NCBI RefSeq assembly: GCF_003254115.1
Contig: NZ_QKZV01000003.1
Span: 248,001-312,000 of the forward strand
DNA: 64,000 nucleotides
From: Hydrotalea sandarakina
GTDB lineage: Bacteria > Bacteroidota > Bacteroidia > Chitinophagales > Chitinophagaceae
Reading direction: 5' to 3'
The notes beneath the pieces were generated by a model. That model saw only the letters and a program-made list of their open reading frames with translations. It was not told the DNA's origin and did no database searches. The translations under genes were made by a program, and so were the position numbers. Positions 27,585 through 35,831 of the stretch are shown in pieces; the first letter of the stretch is position 1; every line of letters begins with the position of its first letter.

Positions 27585-28898
27585 CTATCGAATTTTTAAG
27601 GTTACAATTGAAAGCAATACACAAAAAATGGTAATTATCCAAAACCGAACTGCAATTTTGCTTTCATGAAAACCCTTTTTTTGAAAGTGGTGGTGCAATG
27701 GACTCATTAAAAAAACTCTTCGTCCCTCGCCATATTTCTTTTTGGTGTATTTAAAATAACTAACTTGAATAATTACACTTAATTCTTCAATTAAAAACAC
27801 TCCGCAAAAAATAGGAATTAAAAGTTCTTTACGTACAATAATAGCCAATGAAGCAATAATGCCACCTAAAGCAAGACTACCGGTATCTCCCATAAATACT
27901 TGTGCAGGATATGCATTATACCATAAAAAACCAATACATGCTCCAACAAAAGCACCAACAAAAATGGACAACTCACCCAAGTTAGGGATGTACATAATAT
28001 TTAAATATTCAGCAAATTTTAAATTGCCACTAACATATACGAATATGCCGATTCCAGCTCCAATTATAGCACTTACACCTGCAGCTAAGCCATCTAAGCC
28101 ATCGGTAATATTGGCACCATTTGATACTGCTGCAATAATAAATGTTACAATTAGTATATAGATTATCCAAGTATATCGATCAGCACCTTCACCTATCCAA
28201 CTGATTAATTTGCTATAATTAAATTCATGGTTCTTGGTAAATGGAATAGTTGTTATTGGTGTTTTTACTTCAACAAATTTTCTGTTTTCACCTTCAATAT
28301 TTCTTGTAACTACATTTGAACCTTTAGCTACAATTTCACCGGGATGCAATGATTTGTTTACTTCTTTTGTAATCACTTCTCTTTCCACAGTTACATTACT
28401 ATTGAAATATAAGGTTGCACCAATAATAATTCCTAAACCAACCTGACCAATTATTTTGCTAACTCCCGCTAATCCATCACTATCTTTCTTTTTATATTGT
28501 TCACCGCGTTGAGTAGCCAATTTTCTTGCCTTTATTTTAAAGTAGTCATCTAAAAAGCCAATAATTCCTAACCAAACTGTACACAACAACATGAGTCGGA
28601 TATATACTTTATTTAAATCTGCAAATAATAAAGTAGGGATAATAATGGCCAATAAAATAATAATACCGCCCATTGTTGGTGTACCTTTCTTTTGTTGTTC
28701 ACCTGCCAATCCTAAATCGCGAACAGTTTCACCTAATTGTTTATTTTTTAAAAACTGAATCAATTTTTTTCCATAAACAGTAGTTATAATTAACGATAAT
28801 AATATAGCCATGGCTGCACGGAAAGTCAGGTATTGAAATAACCCGGATCCCATGATATTATAATGTTGTTTCAGCCAGCTAAATAATTCGTATAACAT
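27585..28898 (-). CDS. mraY: phospho-N-acetylmuramoyl-pentapeptide-transferase MraY
   Basis: MraY makes lipid I from UDP-MurNAc-pentapeptide and undecaprenyl phosphate. It is a multi-helix membrane enzyme with the catalytic Asp motifs GFLDDYFK (near 115), [10 protein letters not shown] and [11 protein letters not shown], plus the [11 protein letters not shown] loop. At 437 residues it is about 75 longer than E. coli MraY. The extra stretch is a hydrophilic insert at about 170-235, between two membrane helices. Such an insert is usual in Bacteroidota MraY. It is between murE and murD. Confidence 0.97.
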   Translation of the reverse strand: MLYELFSWLKQHYNIMGSGLFQYLTFRAAMAILLSLIITTVYGKKLIQFLKNKQLGETVRDLGLAGEQQKKGTPTMGGIIILLAIIIPTLLFADLNKVYIRLMLLCTVWLGIIGFLDDYFKIKARKLATQRGEQYKKKDSDGLAGVSKIIGQVGLGIIIGATLYFNSNVTVEREVITKEVNKSLHPGEIVAKGSNVVTRNIEGENRKFVEVKTPITTIPFTKNHEFNYSKLISWIGEGADRYTWIIYILIVTFIIAAVSNGANITDGLDGLAAGVSAIIGAGIGIFVYVSGNLKFAEYLNIMYIPNLGELSIFVGAFVGACIGFLWYNAYPAQVFMGDTGSLALGGIIASLAIIVRKELLIPIFCGVFLIEELSVIIQVSYFKYTKKKYGEGRRVFLMSPLHHHFQKKGFHESKIAVRFWIITIFCVLLSIVTLKIR

Positions 28899-28931
28899 GA
28901 TTTATATTATTATCGGTTATTGTAATGTTTA

Positions 28932-30386
28932 CTACAGGTTAAAAAAATGATTCAAAACTTCTTTATCATCAAATGGATGTTTTACGCCATTTATTTCCTG
29001 ATACTTTTCATGTCCTTTTCCGGCTATTAGAATTATATCCCCTTCATTTGCCAATTTCACGGCTTGCTCAATGGCATTTCTTCTATCGGGAATTACAATG
29101 TATTTTTTCTTTGCTGCCGTAGTTAAACCTTTTTCCATATCGGCTAATATATCCATTGGATTTTCGGTGCGGGGGTTATCGCTTGTAAAAATGGCTTTAT
29201 TACTGTAATCGCAAGCTGCTTGCGCCATTAATGGACGTTTTGTTTTATCCCTATCACCACCACAACCAACTACGGTAATAATGTTTTGGTAATCTTTTTT
29301 TAATTTCTTTAAAGTGGTTAGTACATTTTCCAATGCATCAGGTGTATGTGCATAATCTACAATACCAATCACATTTTTATTGCTAATAATATAATCGAAT
29401 CTGCCTTCAGCACCTGTTAACCCACTAAGTGTTGTTAATACTTTTGTAGGTTCTTCATGCAAACAAACTGCAGCGCCATAAACTGCCAACAAATTATAAG
29501 CATTGAATTCGCCAATGAGTCTGAAATGCACATCTGTATTATTAATTTGCATTTGCAAACCGGTTAATGAATCGTCTAAAATTTTACCTTTAAAATCAGC
29601 AGAGGTTTTTAAACTATAATAATATTTTTTTGCTTTTGTATTTTGCAACATTACCTCACCACGCTTATCATCTTTATTTGAAATTGCAAATGCAGTTTCA
29701 GGTAAATTATCGAAGAAACTTTTTTTAGCTTTTAAATATGCTTCAAATGTTTTGTGATAGTCTAAATGGTCAAGTGTAATATTCGTAAACAAAGCACCGG
29801 TAAAATTCAACCCTGTTATTCTATGCTGATGAATGGCAATACTACTGCACTCCATAAAGGCATGTGTACAATTTTCATTTACCATTTTATGCAATAATGC
29901 ATTTAAGCTAATAGCATCCGGTGTTGTTAATGACGCAGGAATTACAGTTTGTTGAATTTTATTTTCAACGGTACTAATTAATCCGCATGAATATCCCAAA
30001 GCTGAAAATAATTTGTACAACAATGTGGCTACCGTTGTTTTTCCATTAGTACCCGTAACACCTACTAATTTTAATTTTTCAGAAGGACAATCATAAAAAT
30101 AATGAGCCATATAAGCTGCTGCCTCATGAGAATTAGCAACTTTAATATATGTTACACCTTCCACCTTATTTTCCGGCAACTCTTCTGCAACAATAATTGC
30201 AGCACCTTTATTAATTGCAGCAGCAATAAATGTATGACCATCAACTACAGTACCTTTTATAGCAATAAAAGCAGAGTTTTTTTCAACTTTACGAGAATCA
30301 ATACATAAAGCTGCAACCGGTACATTAGTGGATCCATGTACTTCGAGTAACTTTATTTTATACAATATGTCCTGCAATAATTTCAT
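28932..30386 (-). CDS. murE: UDP-MurNAc-tripeptide ligase MurE (meso-diaminopimelate type)
   Basis: MurE adds the third amino acid of the stem peptide. ATP-binding GTNGKTT is at residues 112-118. The selectivity motif DNPR (near 403-406, in TSDNPRTENP) is the form found in enzymes that add meso-diaminopimelate rather than lysine. The 484-residue length is standard. It begins 5 bases after the PBP gene. MurF, the next enzyme of the pathway, is not in this cluster. Confidence 0.97.
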   Translation of the reverse strand: MKLLQDILYKIKLLEVHGSTNVPVAALCIDSRKVEKNSAFIAIKGTVVDGHTFIAAAINKGAAIIVAEELPENKVEGVTYIKVANSHEAAAYMAHYFYDCPSEKLKLVGVTGTNGKTTVATLLYKLFSALGYSCGLISTVENKIQQTVIPASLTTPDAISLNALLHKMVNENCTHAFMECSSIAIHQHRITGLNFTGALFTNITLDHLDYHKTFEAYLKAKKSFFDNLPETAFAISNKDDKRGEVMLQNTKAKKYYYSLKTSADFKGKILDDSLTGLQMQINNTDVHFRLIGEFNAYNLLAVYGAAVCLHEEPTKVLTTLSGLTGAEGRFDYIISNKNVIGIVDYAHTPDALENVLTTLKKLKKDYQNIITVVGCGGDRDKTKRPLMAQAACDYSNKAIFTSDNPRTENPMDILADMEKGLTTAAKKKYIVIPDRRNAIEQAVKLANEGDIILIAGKGHEKYQEINGVKHPFDDKEVLNHFFNL

Positions 30387-30391
30387 CGCAA

Positions 30392-32500
30392 TTAATTTAA
30401 TGTTACCGATACAACCATTCCTTTTGAAATGGATTCTCCCGGCATTACTGATTGATTGATTACTTTACCTACACCTTTTACATTTACTTTTAAACCCATA
30501 TTGCCACATAAATACATTACATCTTTTAACCCCATACCGGTTAAGGCGGGCATTTTATTCAATTGCACACTTTTAGAATATAACTTTGCACCTGCTTTTG
30601 TTCCTGCAATTCCAACCCAGTCATCAACAATATTCGCTGAATCCTTTGTTTTTATTTTCAATGATTGTACCAAGGTTAATGCATCATTTTTATATCCTAT
30701 ATAATTAAAATAGCTACTGTCAATTGCAGAAGCAAACATTTGCGTATTATTTTGCTTTACGTATAAAGTATATAACCTGTCGGCAATTTCTTTGAATACA
30801 ACACCTGCCACATCTGCACCATAAAAAACTTTAGCAAATGGTTTGTTTTTTATTACCACTATACAAGTGTATTGTGGATGATTAGCCGGGAAATAACCGG
30901 CAAAAGAAGACTGATATACTTTATTGGCATATCCCTTATTTCCCTCGGCCACAAGTGCAGTTCCGGTTTTTCCTGCAACGGGATAGGGTGAGTTTTTAAA
31001 TAATTTTTTAGCTGTGCCATTAATGCAAACCCCTTCTAAACTTTCTTTTACTTGTTTTAAAGTACTGTTGCTGCAAATCTTATTAATCAAAACTTCCGGT
31101 TCAATTTTTTTCAATACTCTCCCTTCCTCAGTTATTGCATTCACCAAATAGGGTTTCATCATTTTACCATTATTGGCAATGGCATTGTATAATGTAAGTG
31201 TTTGCAATGGTGTAACCTCAACATTATAGCCAAAAGCCATCCATGGCAAAGTGGTAGCACTCCAATTTTTACTACCGGGCTTAATAATGGTTGAATTACG
31301 TTCACCTACTAAATCAATTCCGGTTTTTTCGTCTAATCGAAAATTGTGTAATTGTTTAATGAAAGCGGATGGATTATTCCTATAAGCTTCTAAAGCCATT
31401 TCGGCCATACCAACATTCGAACTTAATTCAAAAGCTTGCTTAGCAGTAACTTCATAATTCCCATGTTGCTCGGCATCTAAAACTGTTCTGTCTGCAATTT
31501 TGAGAGTTCCACCATGCAAGTTCACCGTTTGATTGAGGGTTATTTTTTTATCTTCCAACAAAGCCATCAGGGTGGCCAACTTAAATGTTGAACCGGGCTC
31601 AGATGCATTTATGGCATAATTATAATTTTCATAATAATTACCATCTTGCCCTTTTCCCAGATTAGCCATTGCTTTTATTTTGCCTGTACTTGTTTCCATT
31701 ACAATAGCGCAACCATGCTCAGCATCATTTTGAACCAACATTTTCAATAATGCATTCTCGGTAATTTCTTGGATTAGAACATCTATATTGGTAATAATAT
31801 CTTTCCCATTAACTGCTTCCGACTCATATGCGCCATCAACAGGAACACCCACGCCACCGGCAATAAAACGAACCAACCTTGTTCCTGATTTACCTTTTAA
31901 AATGCTGTCGTAGCTTAATTCCAAGCCCACCTTAAATGAATCTCTATCTAAACCAATGGTTCTAAAAGCCAACATTTTATATGGATTTAACCGAATACTT
32001 TTATCATCGGCAATAAAACCACTTTTATTTTTACCTAACCGAACAAGCGGAAAACTTTTCATGGCTGTATATTGCTCGTATGAAATATTTTTTTTCAGCA
32101 AATAATACCTGAATTTTTCTTTATAGCCTTTTATCAAAATGCGCTTGTATTCTGCAGCAGATGCATCTTTAAACAAATTAGCCAAAGCAATGCTTAAAGA
32201 ATCAATGTTTTCTCTAAACCTTTTACCATTTTTTTCCCTTAATCCTTCTGCACCAAAATCAACATAAATATCAAACTGAGGAATACTTGTACTTAACATT
32301 TCACCATCTTCACTGTAAATGGTACCTCTTTCTGCATCTGTTTCTACATAACGTTCATGTAAACTGTCACTTAAGCTTTTCCAGTACTTCCCTTGCACTT
32401 GTTGAATGTAAACAGCTTTGCCAAAAATGAAGACACCTGCCACTACTACTAAAATGTAGATTAGGTAAACTCTCCATAATATGTCGTTTTTTACATTCAC
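30392..32500 (-). CDS. division transpeptidase PBP (FtsI/SpoVD-like) with C-terminal PASTA domain
   Basis: This monofunctional class B penicillin-binding protein cross-links septal peptidoglycan. It has a single N-terminal membrane helix (about 10-30), a PBP dimer domain, and a transpeptidase domain with SxxK at about 304-307 (STFK), SSN at about 359-361 and KTG near 511. A PASTA domain follows at about 640-702. At 702 residues it is longer than E. coli FtsI, which lacks PASTA. Its location right after the FtsL-like gene makes it the FtsI of this organism. Confidence 0.96.
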   Translation of the reverse strand: MNVKNDILWRVYLIYILVVVAGVFIFGKAVYIQQVQGKYWKSLSDSLHERYVETDAERGTIYSEDGEMLSTSIPQFDIYVDFGAEGLREKNGKRFRENIDSLSIALANLFKDASAAEYKRILIKGYKEKFRYYLLKKNISYEQYTAMKSFPLVRLGKNKSGFIADDKSIRLNPYKMLAFRTIGLDRDSFKVGLELSYDSILKGKSGTRLVRFIAGGVGVPVDGAYESEAVNGKDIITNIDVLIQEITENALLKMLVQNDAEHGCAIVMETSTGKIKAMANLGKGQDGNYYENYNYAINASEPGSTFKLATLMALLEDKKITLNQTVNLHGGTLKIADRTVLDAEQHGNYEVTAKQAFELSSNVGMAEMALEAYRNNPSAFIKQLHNFRLDEKTGIDLVGERNSTIIKPGSKNWSATTLPWMAFGYNVEVTPLQTLTLYNAIANNGKMMKPYLVNAITEEGRVLKKIEPEVLINKICSNSTLKQVKESLEGVCINGTAKKLFKNSPYPVAGKTGTALVAEGNKGYANKVYQSSFAGYFPANHPQYTCIVVIKNKPFAKVFYGADVAGVVFKEIADRLYTLYVKQNNTQMFASAIDSSYFNYIGYKNDALTLVQSLKIKTKDSANIVDDWVGIAGTKAGAKLYSKSVQLNKMPALTGMGLKDVMYLCGNMGLKVNVKGVGKVINQSVMPGESISKGMVVSVTLN

Positions 32501-32509
32501 TTGTATTCT

Positions 32510-32836
32510 TTATTTTTTGTTGATATAAATTTTAACAGGCAGTTCTTTATTTATTTGTAAACCCATTGGTTGTACTTGTTTTAAAATTTCCGATTCCTCG
32601 GTTTTGTACATAACCTCACTTTTTAAAGTTTTGTACTGATACTGTAAATCAGTTATTTCATTTTTTGTTTTACTTATGTCACGAATGGTTTTGTCAGCTA
32701 TATGTCCGTTAGCTATGTATAACACAATTAAAAAGCTTACAAACAGAATAAATACCAGGTTATTGGTTATCCATTCCGACTTAAAAAGTTTATTCAACTT
32801 TTTGTTTTTTTTATTTTTAGATTGACCAGACACCAT
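32510..32836 (-). CDS. FtsL-like division protein
   Basis: The 108-residue protein has a basic N-terminus, one membrane helix at about 26-43 and a periplasmic coiled-coil-like stretch (about 48-85). That is the FtsL/DivIC architecture. Sequence conservation in this family is poor, so the call rests on topology and on position between rsmH and the PBP gene, where ftsL is usually found. FtsL joins FtsB and FtsQ in E. coli. Confidence 0.85.
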   Translation of the reverse strand: MVSGQSKNKKNKKLNKLFKSEWITNNLVFILFVSFLIVLYIANGHIADKTIRDISKTKNEITDLQYQYKTLKSEVMYKTEESEILKQVQPMGLQINKELPVKIYINKK

Positions 32837-32848
32837 TCTATCTTCATT

Positions 32849-33751
32849 TTAAATTTTTTCAGCAACGCGCAATTTGGCGCTTCTGCTACGTGTATTCAAT
32901 TTCATTTCTGCTTCACCGGGCACTATGGGCTTTTTGGTAATTAATTTAAATTTGGGTTGAAAAGAACTATTTCCAAAAGGATTATTTTCTTCTTCATCCA
33001 TAACACCTTTAAAACTGTTTTTCACCAACCTATCTTCCAGCGAATGAAATGTAATTATCACTGCTCTTCCCCCTGACACTAGCACATCGGGTAATTGCTT
33101 CAGCAAATCAGTTAATGCCCCTAATTCATCATTCACAGCTATACGCAACGCCTGAAAAACTTGAGCAAAATATTTATTAGGATTACCCTTAACCATGTTG
33201 GCAATAGCAGATTTAAATTGTGCTATTGTACTAACGTGGGTGTGCTGACGAAACTGAATTATATGCTTTGCCAGTGTTCTGGAATTGGTAACCTCACCAT
33301 ACTTTTCAAATAACTGATGCAATTTTTGCTCTGAATATGTTTCAATAATCTTTTCAGCCGTTAATTCATTTCTATTATCCATCCTCATATCCAATGGACC
33401 ATCAAATCGAATTGAAAATCCACGTGATGGCTCATTGAACTGATAACTACTTACACCCAAATCTGCCAGCACACCGTTTACCTGATTAATACCATAAAGC
33501 TTTAAAAAACGAGCTAAATGACGAAAGTTTTCAGGAATGAATACAACCCTTTCATCAGCCTTAAAATTTTTAAAAGCATCCGCATCCTGGTCAAAAACAA
33601 ACAAACGCCCTTCATTATTTAACTTTTGCAGAATAGCGGCTGAATGCCCCCCACCACCAAAAGTGCAATCAACATAAATACCATTAGGTTGTATGTTTAA
33701 CATATCAATGGCTTCATTAAGCATTACGGGTATATGGTAAGCAGCGTTCAT
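32849..33751 (-). CDS. rsmH: 16S rRNA (cytosine(1402)-N4)-methyltransferase RsmH (MraW)
   Basis: RsmH methylates C1402 of 16S rRNA using SAM. The opening YHIPVMLNEAIDML, the SAM motif DCTFGGGGHSAAIL (about 29-42), LADLGVSSYQF and VITFHSLEDRLVK blocks are diagnostic. It is 300 residues. It follows mraZ with 27 bases between and precedes the FtsL-like gene, the standard head of dcw clusters. Confidence 0.98.
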   Translation of the reverse strand: MNAAYHIPVMLNEAIDMLNIQPNGIYVDCTFGGGGHSAAILQKLNNEGRLFVFDQDADAFKNFKADERVVFIPENFRHLARFLKLYGINQVNGVLADLGVSSYQFNEPSRGFSIRFDGPLDMRMDNRNELTAEKIIETYSEQKLHQLFEKYGEVTNSRTLAKHIIQFRQHTHVSTIAQFKSAIANMVKGNPNKYFAQVFQALRIAVNDELGALTDLLKQLPDVLVSGGRAVIITFHSLEDRLVKNSFKGVMDEEENNPFGNSSFQPKFKLITKKPIVPGEAEMKLNTRSRSAKLRVAEKI

Positions 33752-33778
33752 TATATATTATTTAAAATAAATACCAAT

Positions 33779-34240
33779 TTATTGCCTGCTATCCTCTAAC
33801 CCACCCATAACATCTTTAGCCAAATTGCTGAAATCTTCAGGTGAAAAATCTTCAAAGAGCTGTTTATATTTAACAGCATCCCAAATCTCAAACCTATCTA
33901 TGGCGGCAGCTAATACAATATCTTTTTGTAACGATGCATATTCTTTTAAAGAAGCAGGCAACAACAAGCGTCCTGCAGTATCCAATTCAACTTCGGTAGC
34001 ACCACCTAAAAACTGGCGGCGGAATTGCCTTACTTTTGGGTCAAAATCATTTAACCGATTAATTTTTGCAATGATGGTTTCCCAACTTTTCATGGTGTAC
34101 AGGGTAAGGCATTTTTCAAAACCACGACTTACAATAAAACGAGATTCTCCCTCCGGCAACTGCTTTTTTAAGCCACCGGGCAACAGGAAGCGACCTTTCG
34201 CATCAACTGTAGCCTCATATTCGCCGTGAAATCCGTTCAT
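33779..34240 (-). CDS. mraZ: transcriptional regulator MraZ
   Basis: The 153-residue protein has two AbrB-like SpoVT/MraZ repeats. The first opens with GEYEATVDAKGRFLLPGGLK and the second with ATEVELDTAGRLLLPASLKEY. MraZ represses the dcw cluster in E. coli by binding TGGGN repeats ahead of its own gene. It is the first gene of the cluster and is divergent from queA across a 339-bp gap. A GTGGGAAA sequence about 50 bases upstream is a possible operator part. Confidence 0.97.
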   Translation of the reverse strand: MNGFHGEYEATVDAKGRFLLPGGLKKQLPEGESRFIVSRGFEKCLTLYTMKSWETIIAKINRLNDFDPKVRQFRRQFLGGATEVELDTAGRLLLPASLKEYASLQKDIVLAAAIDRFEIWDAVKYKQLFEDFSPEDFSNLAKDVMGGLEDSRQ

Positions 34241-34286
34241 GTTATTGTTTGTGGTTTAAAATTACCATTTATTTACACAAAATAAC

Positions 34287-34302
34287 ACTTTTTCCCACTT
34301 TA
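34287..34302 (-). promoter_or_regulatory. possible MraZ operator
   Basis: On the minus strand the sequence GTGGGAAAAAGTG lies about 50 bases upstream of mraZ and contains a TGGGA unit like those bound by E. coli MraZ. Only one clear copy is seen here, whereas E. coli uses spaced repeats, so this is a guess from position and core. Confidence 0.3.
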
Positions 34303-34326
34303 AATGCAAATTTTGGGCTTTTCAAT

Positions 34327-34335
34327 TTATCCACA
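34327..34335 (+). promoter_or_regulatory. perfect DnaA box
   Basis: TTATCCACA, identical to the consensus DnaA-binding 9-mer. Confidence 0.65.
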
Positions 34336-34417
34336 GATGAAAATGAACGAAAAGCCTTATTCAGCCTATATTTGCTGCGAAAAACGAAACAAAACCCATT
34401 AATAAAATGTTAATTAG

Positions 34418-34426
34418 TGTGGATAA
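34418..34426 (-). promoter_or_regulatory. perfect DnaA box, opposite orientation
   Basis: TGTGGATAA on the plus strand reads TTATCCACA on the minus strand. It is 82 bases from the first perfect box and is preceded by an AT-only stretch. Confidence 0.65.
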
Positions 34427-34450
34427 GCAATCAAAATTTGTGAATTAACA

Positions 34451-34459
34451 TGTGAATAA
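34451..34459 (-). promoter_or_regulatory. near-perfect DnaA box
   Basis: TGTGAATAA reads TTATTCACA on the minus strand, one mismatch from consensus and within the accepted TTWTNCACA pattern. It has the same orientation as the box at 34418, with 24 bases between them. Confidence 0.5.
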
Positions 34460-34579
34460 GGAAGAAAACTGCCTAAAATTCAAACAACAACTCGCAGGTT
34501 CAATGAAAAAGGCCAATATGGAAAGAAAAACTTTTGATTGTATAATGCGGCGTAACCTCATACCAAAAAACCAAAGTGC

Positions 34580-35827
34580 ATGAAACCCATCCCTTATATA
34601 GAAATAAAAGATTACCAATATGAACTACCTGAAAAGGCAATTGCCAAATATCCTTTACCGGAGCGAGATGCCAGCAAACTTTTAGTTTATAAAAATGGGA
34701 AAATTGAAACCAGTCAGTATAAATTTTTAGCTGAGTTTTTACCCGAAAATGCCACTTTGGTATTTAATAATACGAAAGTAGTTGAAGCACGTTTACAATT
34801 TTCAAAGCCAACTGGAGGCCAAATAGAAATTTTTTGCTTGGAACCTTTTGATGAAAATGAAGATATTATTGTGGCCATGCAAACTACCGGAAAAGTGAAT
34901 TGGAAATGTTTAATTGGCGGTGCCAAAAAATGGAAAAGCGGAAACTTAGAAAAAAATATTGCTACGCCCAACGGTAATGTATTGCTGCAAGCCTGTAAAA
35001 AAGAACAAAGTAACGAAACAGGTGTTTATGTTATTGAATTTATATGGAATAATGATTCGTTAAGTTTCGCAGAAATTTTGCACTATGCAGGTATTATACC
35101 TTTGCCACCTTATTTAAATAGAGAAACAGAAAAGGAAGATGCCGTTCGCTATCAAACCGTTTATGCACAAAAAGATGGTTCAGTAGCAGCACCCACTGCG
35201 GGCTTGCATTTCACTACCCGTTTAATGAACGAATTGCAACAAAAAGGCATAAAGGAAGTTTACATTACGCTGCATGTTGGTGCGGGTACCTTTAAACCCG
35301 TTAAAGCAAATAACATTGCCCAACATGAAATGCATGCTGAATTTATTGATGTTCAAAAAAATACAATTGTTCATCTTTTACAACAAATAAATGCACCCAT
35401 TGTAGCAGTAGGTACTACCTCTTTGCGCACATTAGAGTCGTTGTATTGGATTGGAGTTAAAATTCATGAATGGTTTCAAATACACCGAAATTACAATGAG
35501 TTAAATGATTTGCATGTGGAACAATGGGCACCTTACCAATTGAACAACAATTCCATTACCGCAAGCGAAGCATTGCAAGCTATTTTATACTGGATGGATG
35601 CAAAGGGAACTGAGCGGCTGATAACCAAAACCAGTATTATTATTGTACCGGGATATACATTTAAAATTATAAAGGGCCTCATTACCAACTTTCACCAACC
35701 ACAATCAACTTTACTATTGCTCATTGCCGCAATTATTGGCAGCGAATGGAAAAAGGTTTATCAATTTGCACTGAACAACAATTTTAGATTTTTGAGTTAT
35801 GGTGATGGCAGCTTATTGTGGCTGTAA
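34580..35827 (+). CDS. S-adenosylmethionine:tRNA ribosyltransferase-isomerase (QueA family)
   Basis: QueA transfers and isomerises the ribosyl part of SAM onto preQ1-tRNA to make epoxyqueuosine. The diagnostic blocks are ATLVFNNTKVVEARL near 55-69, VAAPTAGLHFTTRL near 201-214, THVGAGTF-like LHVGAGTFKPV, and GLITNFHQPQSTLLLLIAA near the end. At 415 residues it is 50-60 longer than the common form, with extra sequence mainly in the C-terminal half (around 295-345). That longer type occurs in Bacteroidota. It begins 339 bases from the divergent mraZ. Confidence 0.92.
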   Translation: MKPIPYIEIKDYQYELPEKAIAKYPLPERDASKLLVYKNGKIETSQYKFLAEFLPENATLVFNNTKVVEARLQFSKPTGGQIEIFCLEPFDENEDIIVAMQTTGKVNWKCLIGGAKKWKSGNLEKNIATPNGNVLLQACKKEQSNETGVYVIEFIWNNDSLSFAEILHYAGIIPLPPYLNRETEKEDAVRYQTVYAQKDGSVAAPTAGLHFTTRLMNELQQKGIKEVYITLHVGAGTFKPVKANNIAQHEMHAEFIDVQKNTIVHLLQQINAPIVAVGTTSLRTLESLYWIGVKIHEWFQIHRNYNELNDLHVEQWAPYQLNNNSITASEALQAILYWMDAKGTERLITKTSIIIVPGYTFKIIKGLITNFHQPQSTLLLLIAAIIGSEWKKVYQFALNNNFRFLSYGDGSLLWL

Positions 35828-35831
35828 TTAA

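Larger units (their letters stand above)
34241..34579. promoter_or_regulatory. divergent intergenic region with DnaA boxes, between mraZ and queA
   Basis: This 339-bp AT-rich gap has no gene. It must contain the promoters of the dcw cluster (leftward) and queA (rightward). It holds two perfect DnaA boxes (TTATCCACA) at 34327-34335 on the plus strand and 34418-34426 on the minus strand. A one-mismatch box TTATTCACA is at 34451-34459 on the minus strand, and a weaker two-mismatch copy at 34439-34447. The stretch just before the second box (34399-34417) is almost pure A and T. It is either a replication-origin candidate or a DnaA-controlled promoter region. Confidence 0.6.

Noticed and set aside
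33825-34229. 134-residue open frame opposite mraZ
   Set aside because: It is a shadow of mraZ with no independent signals.
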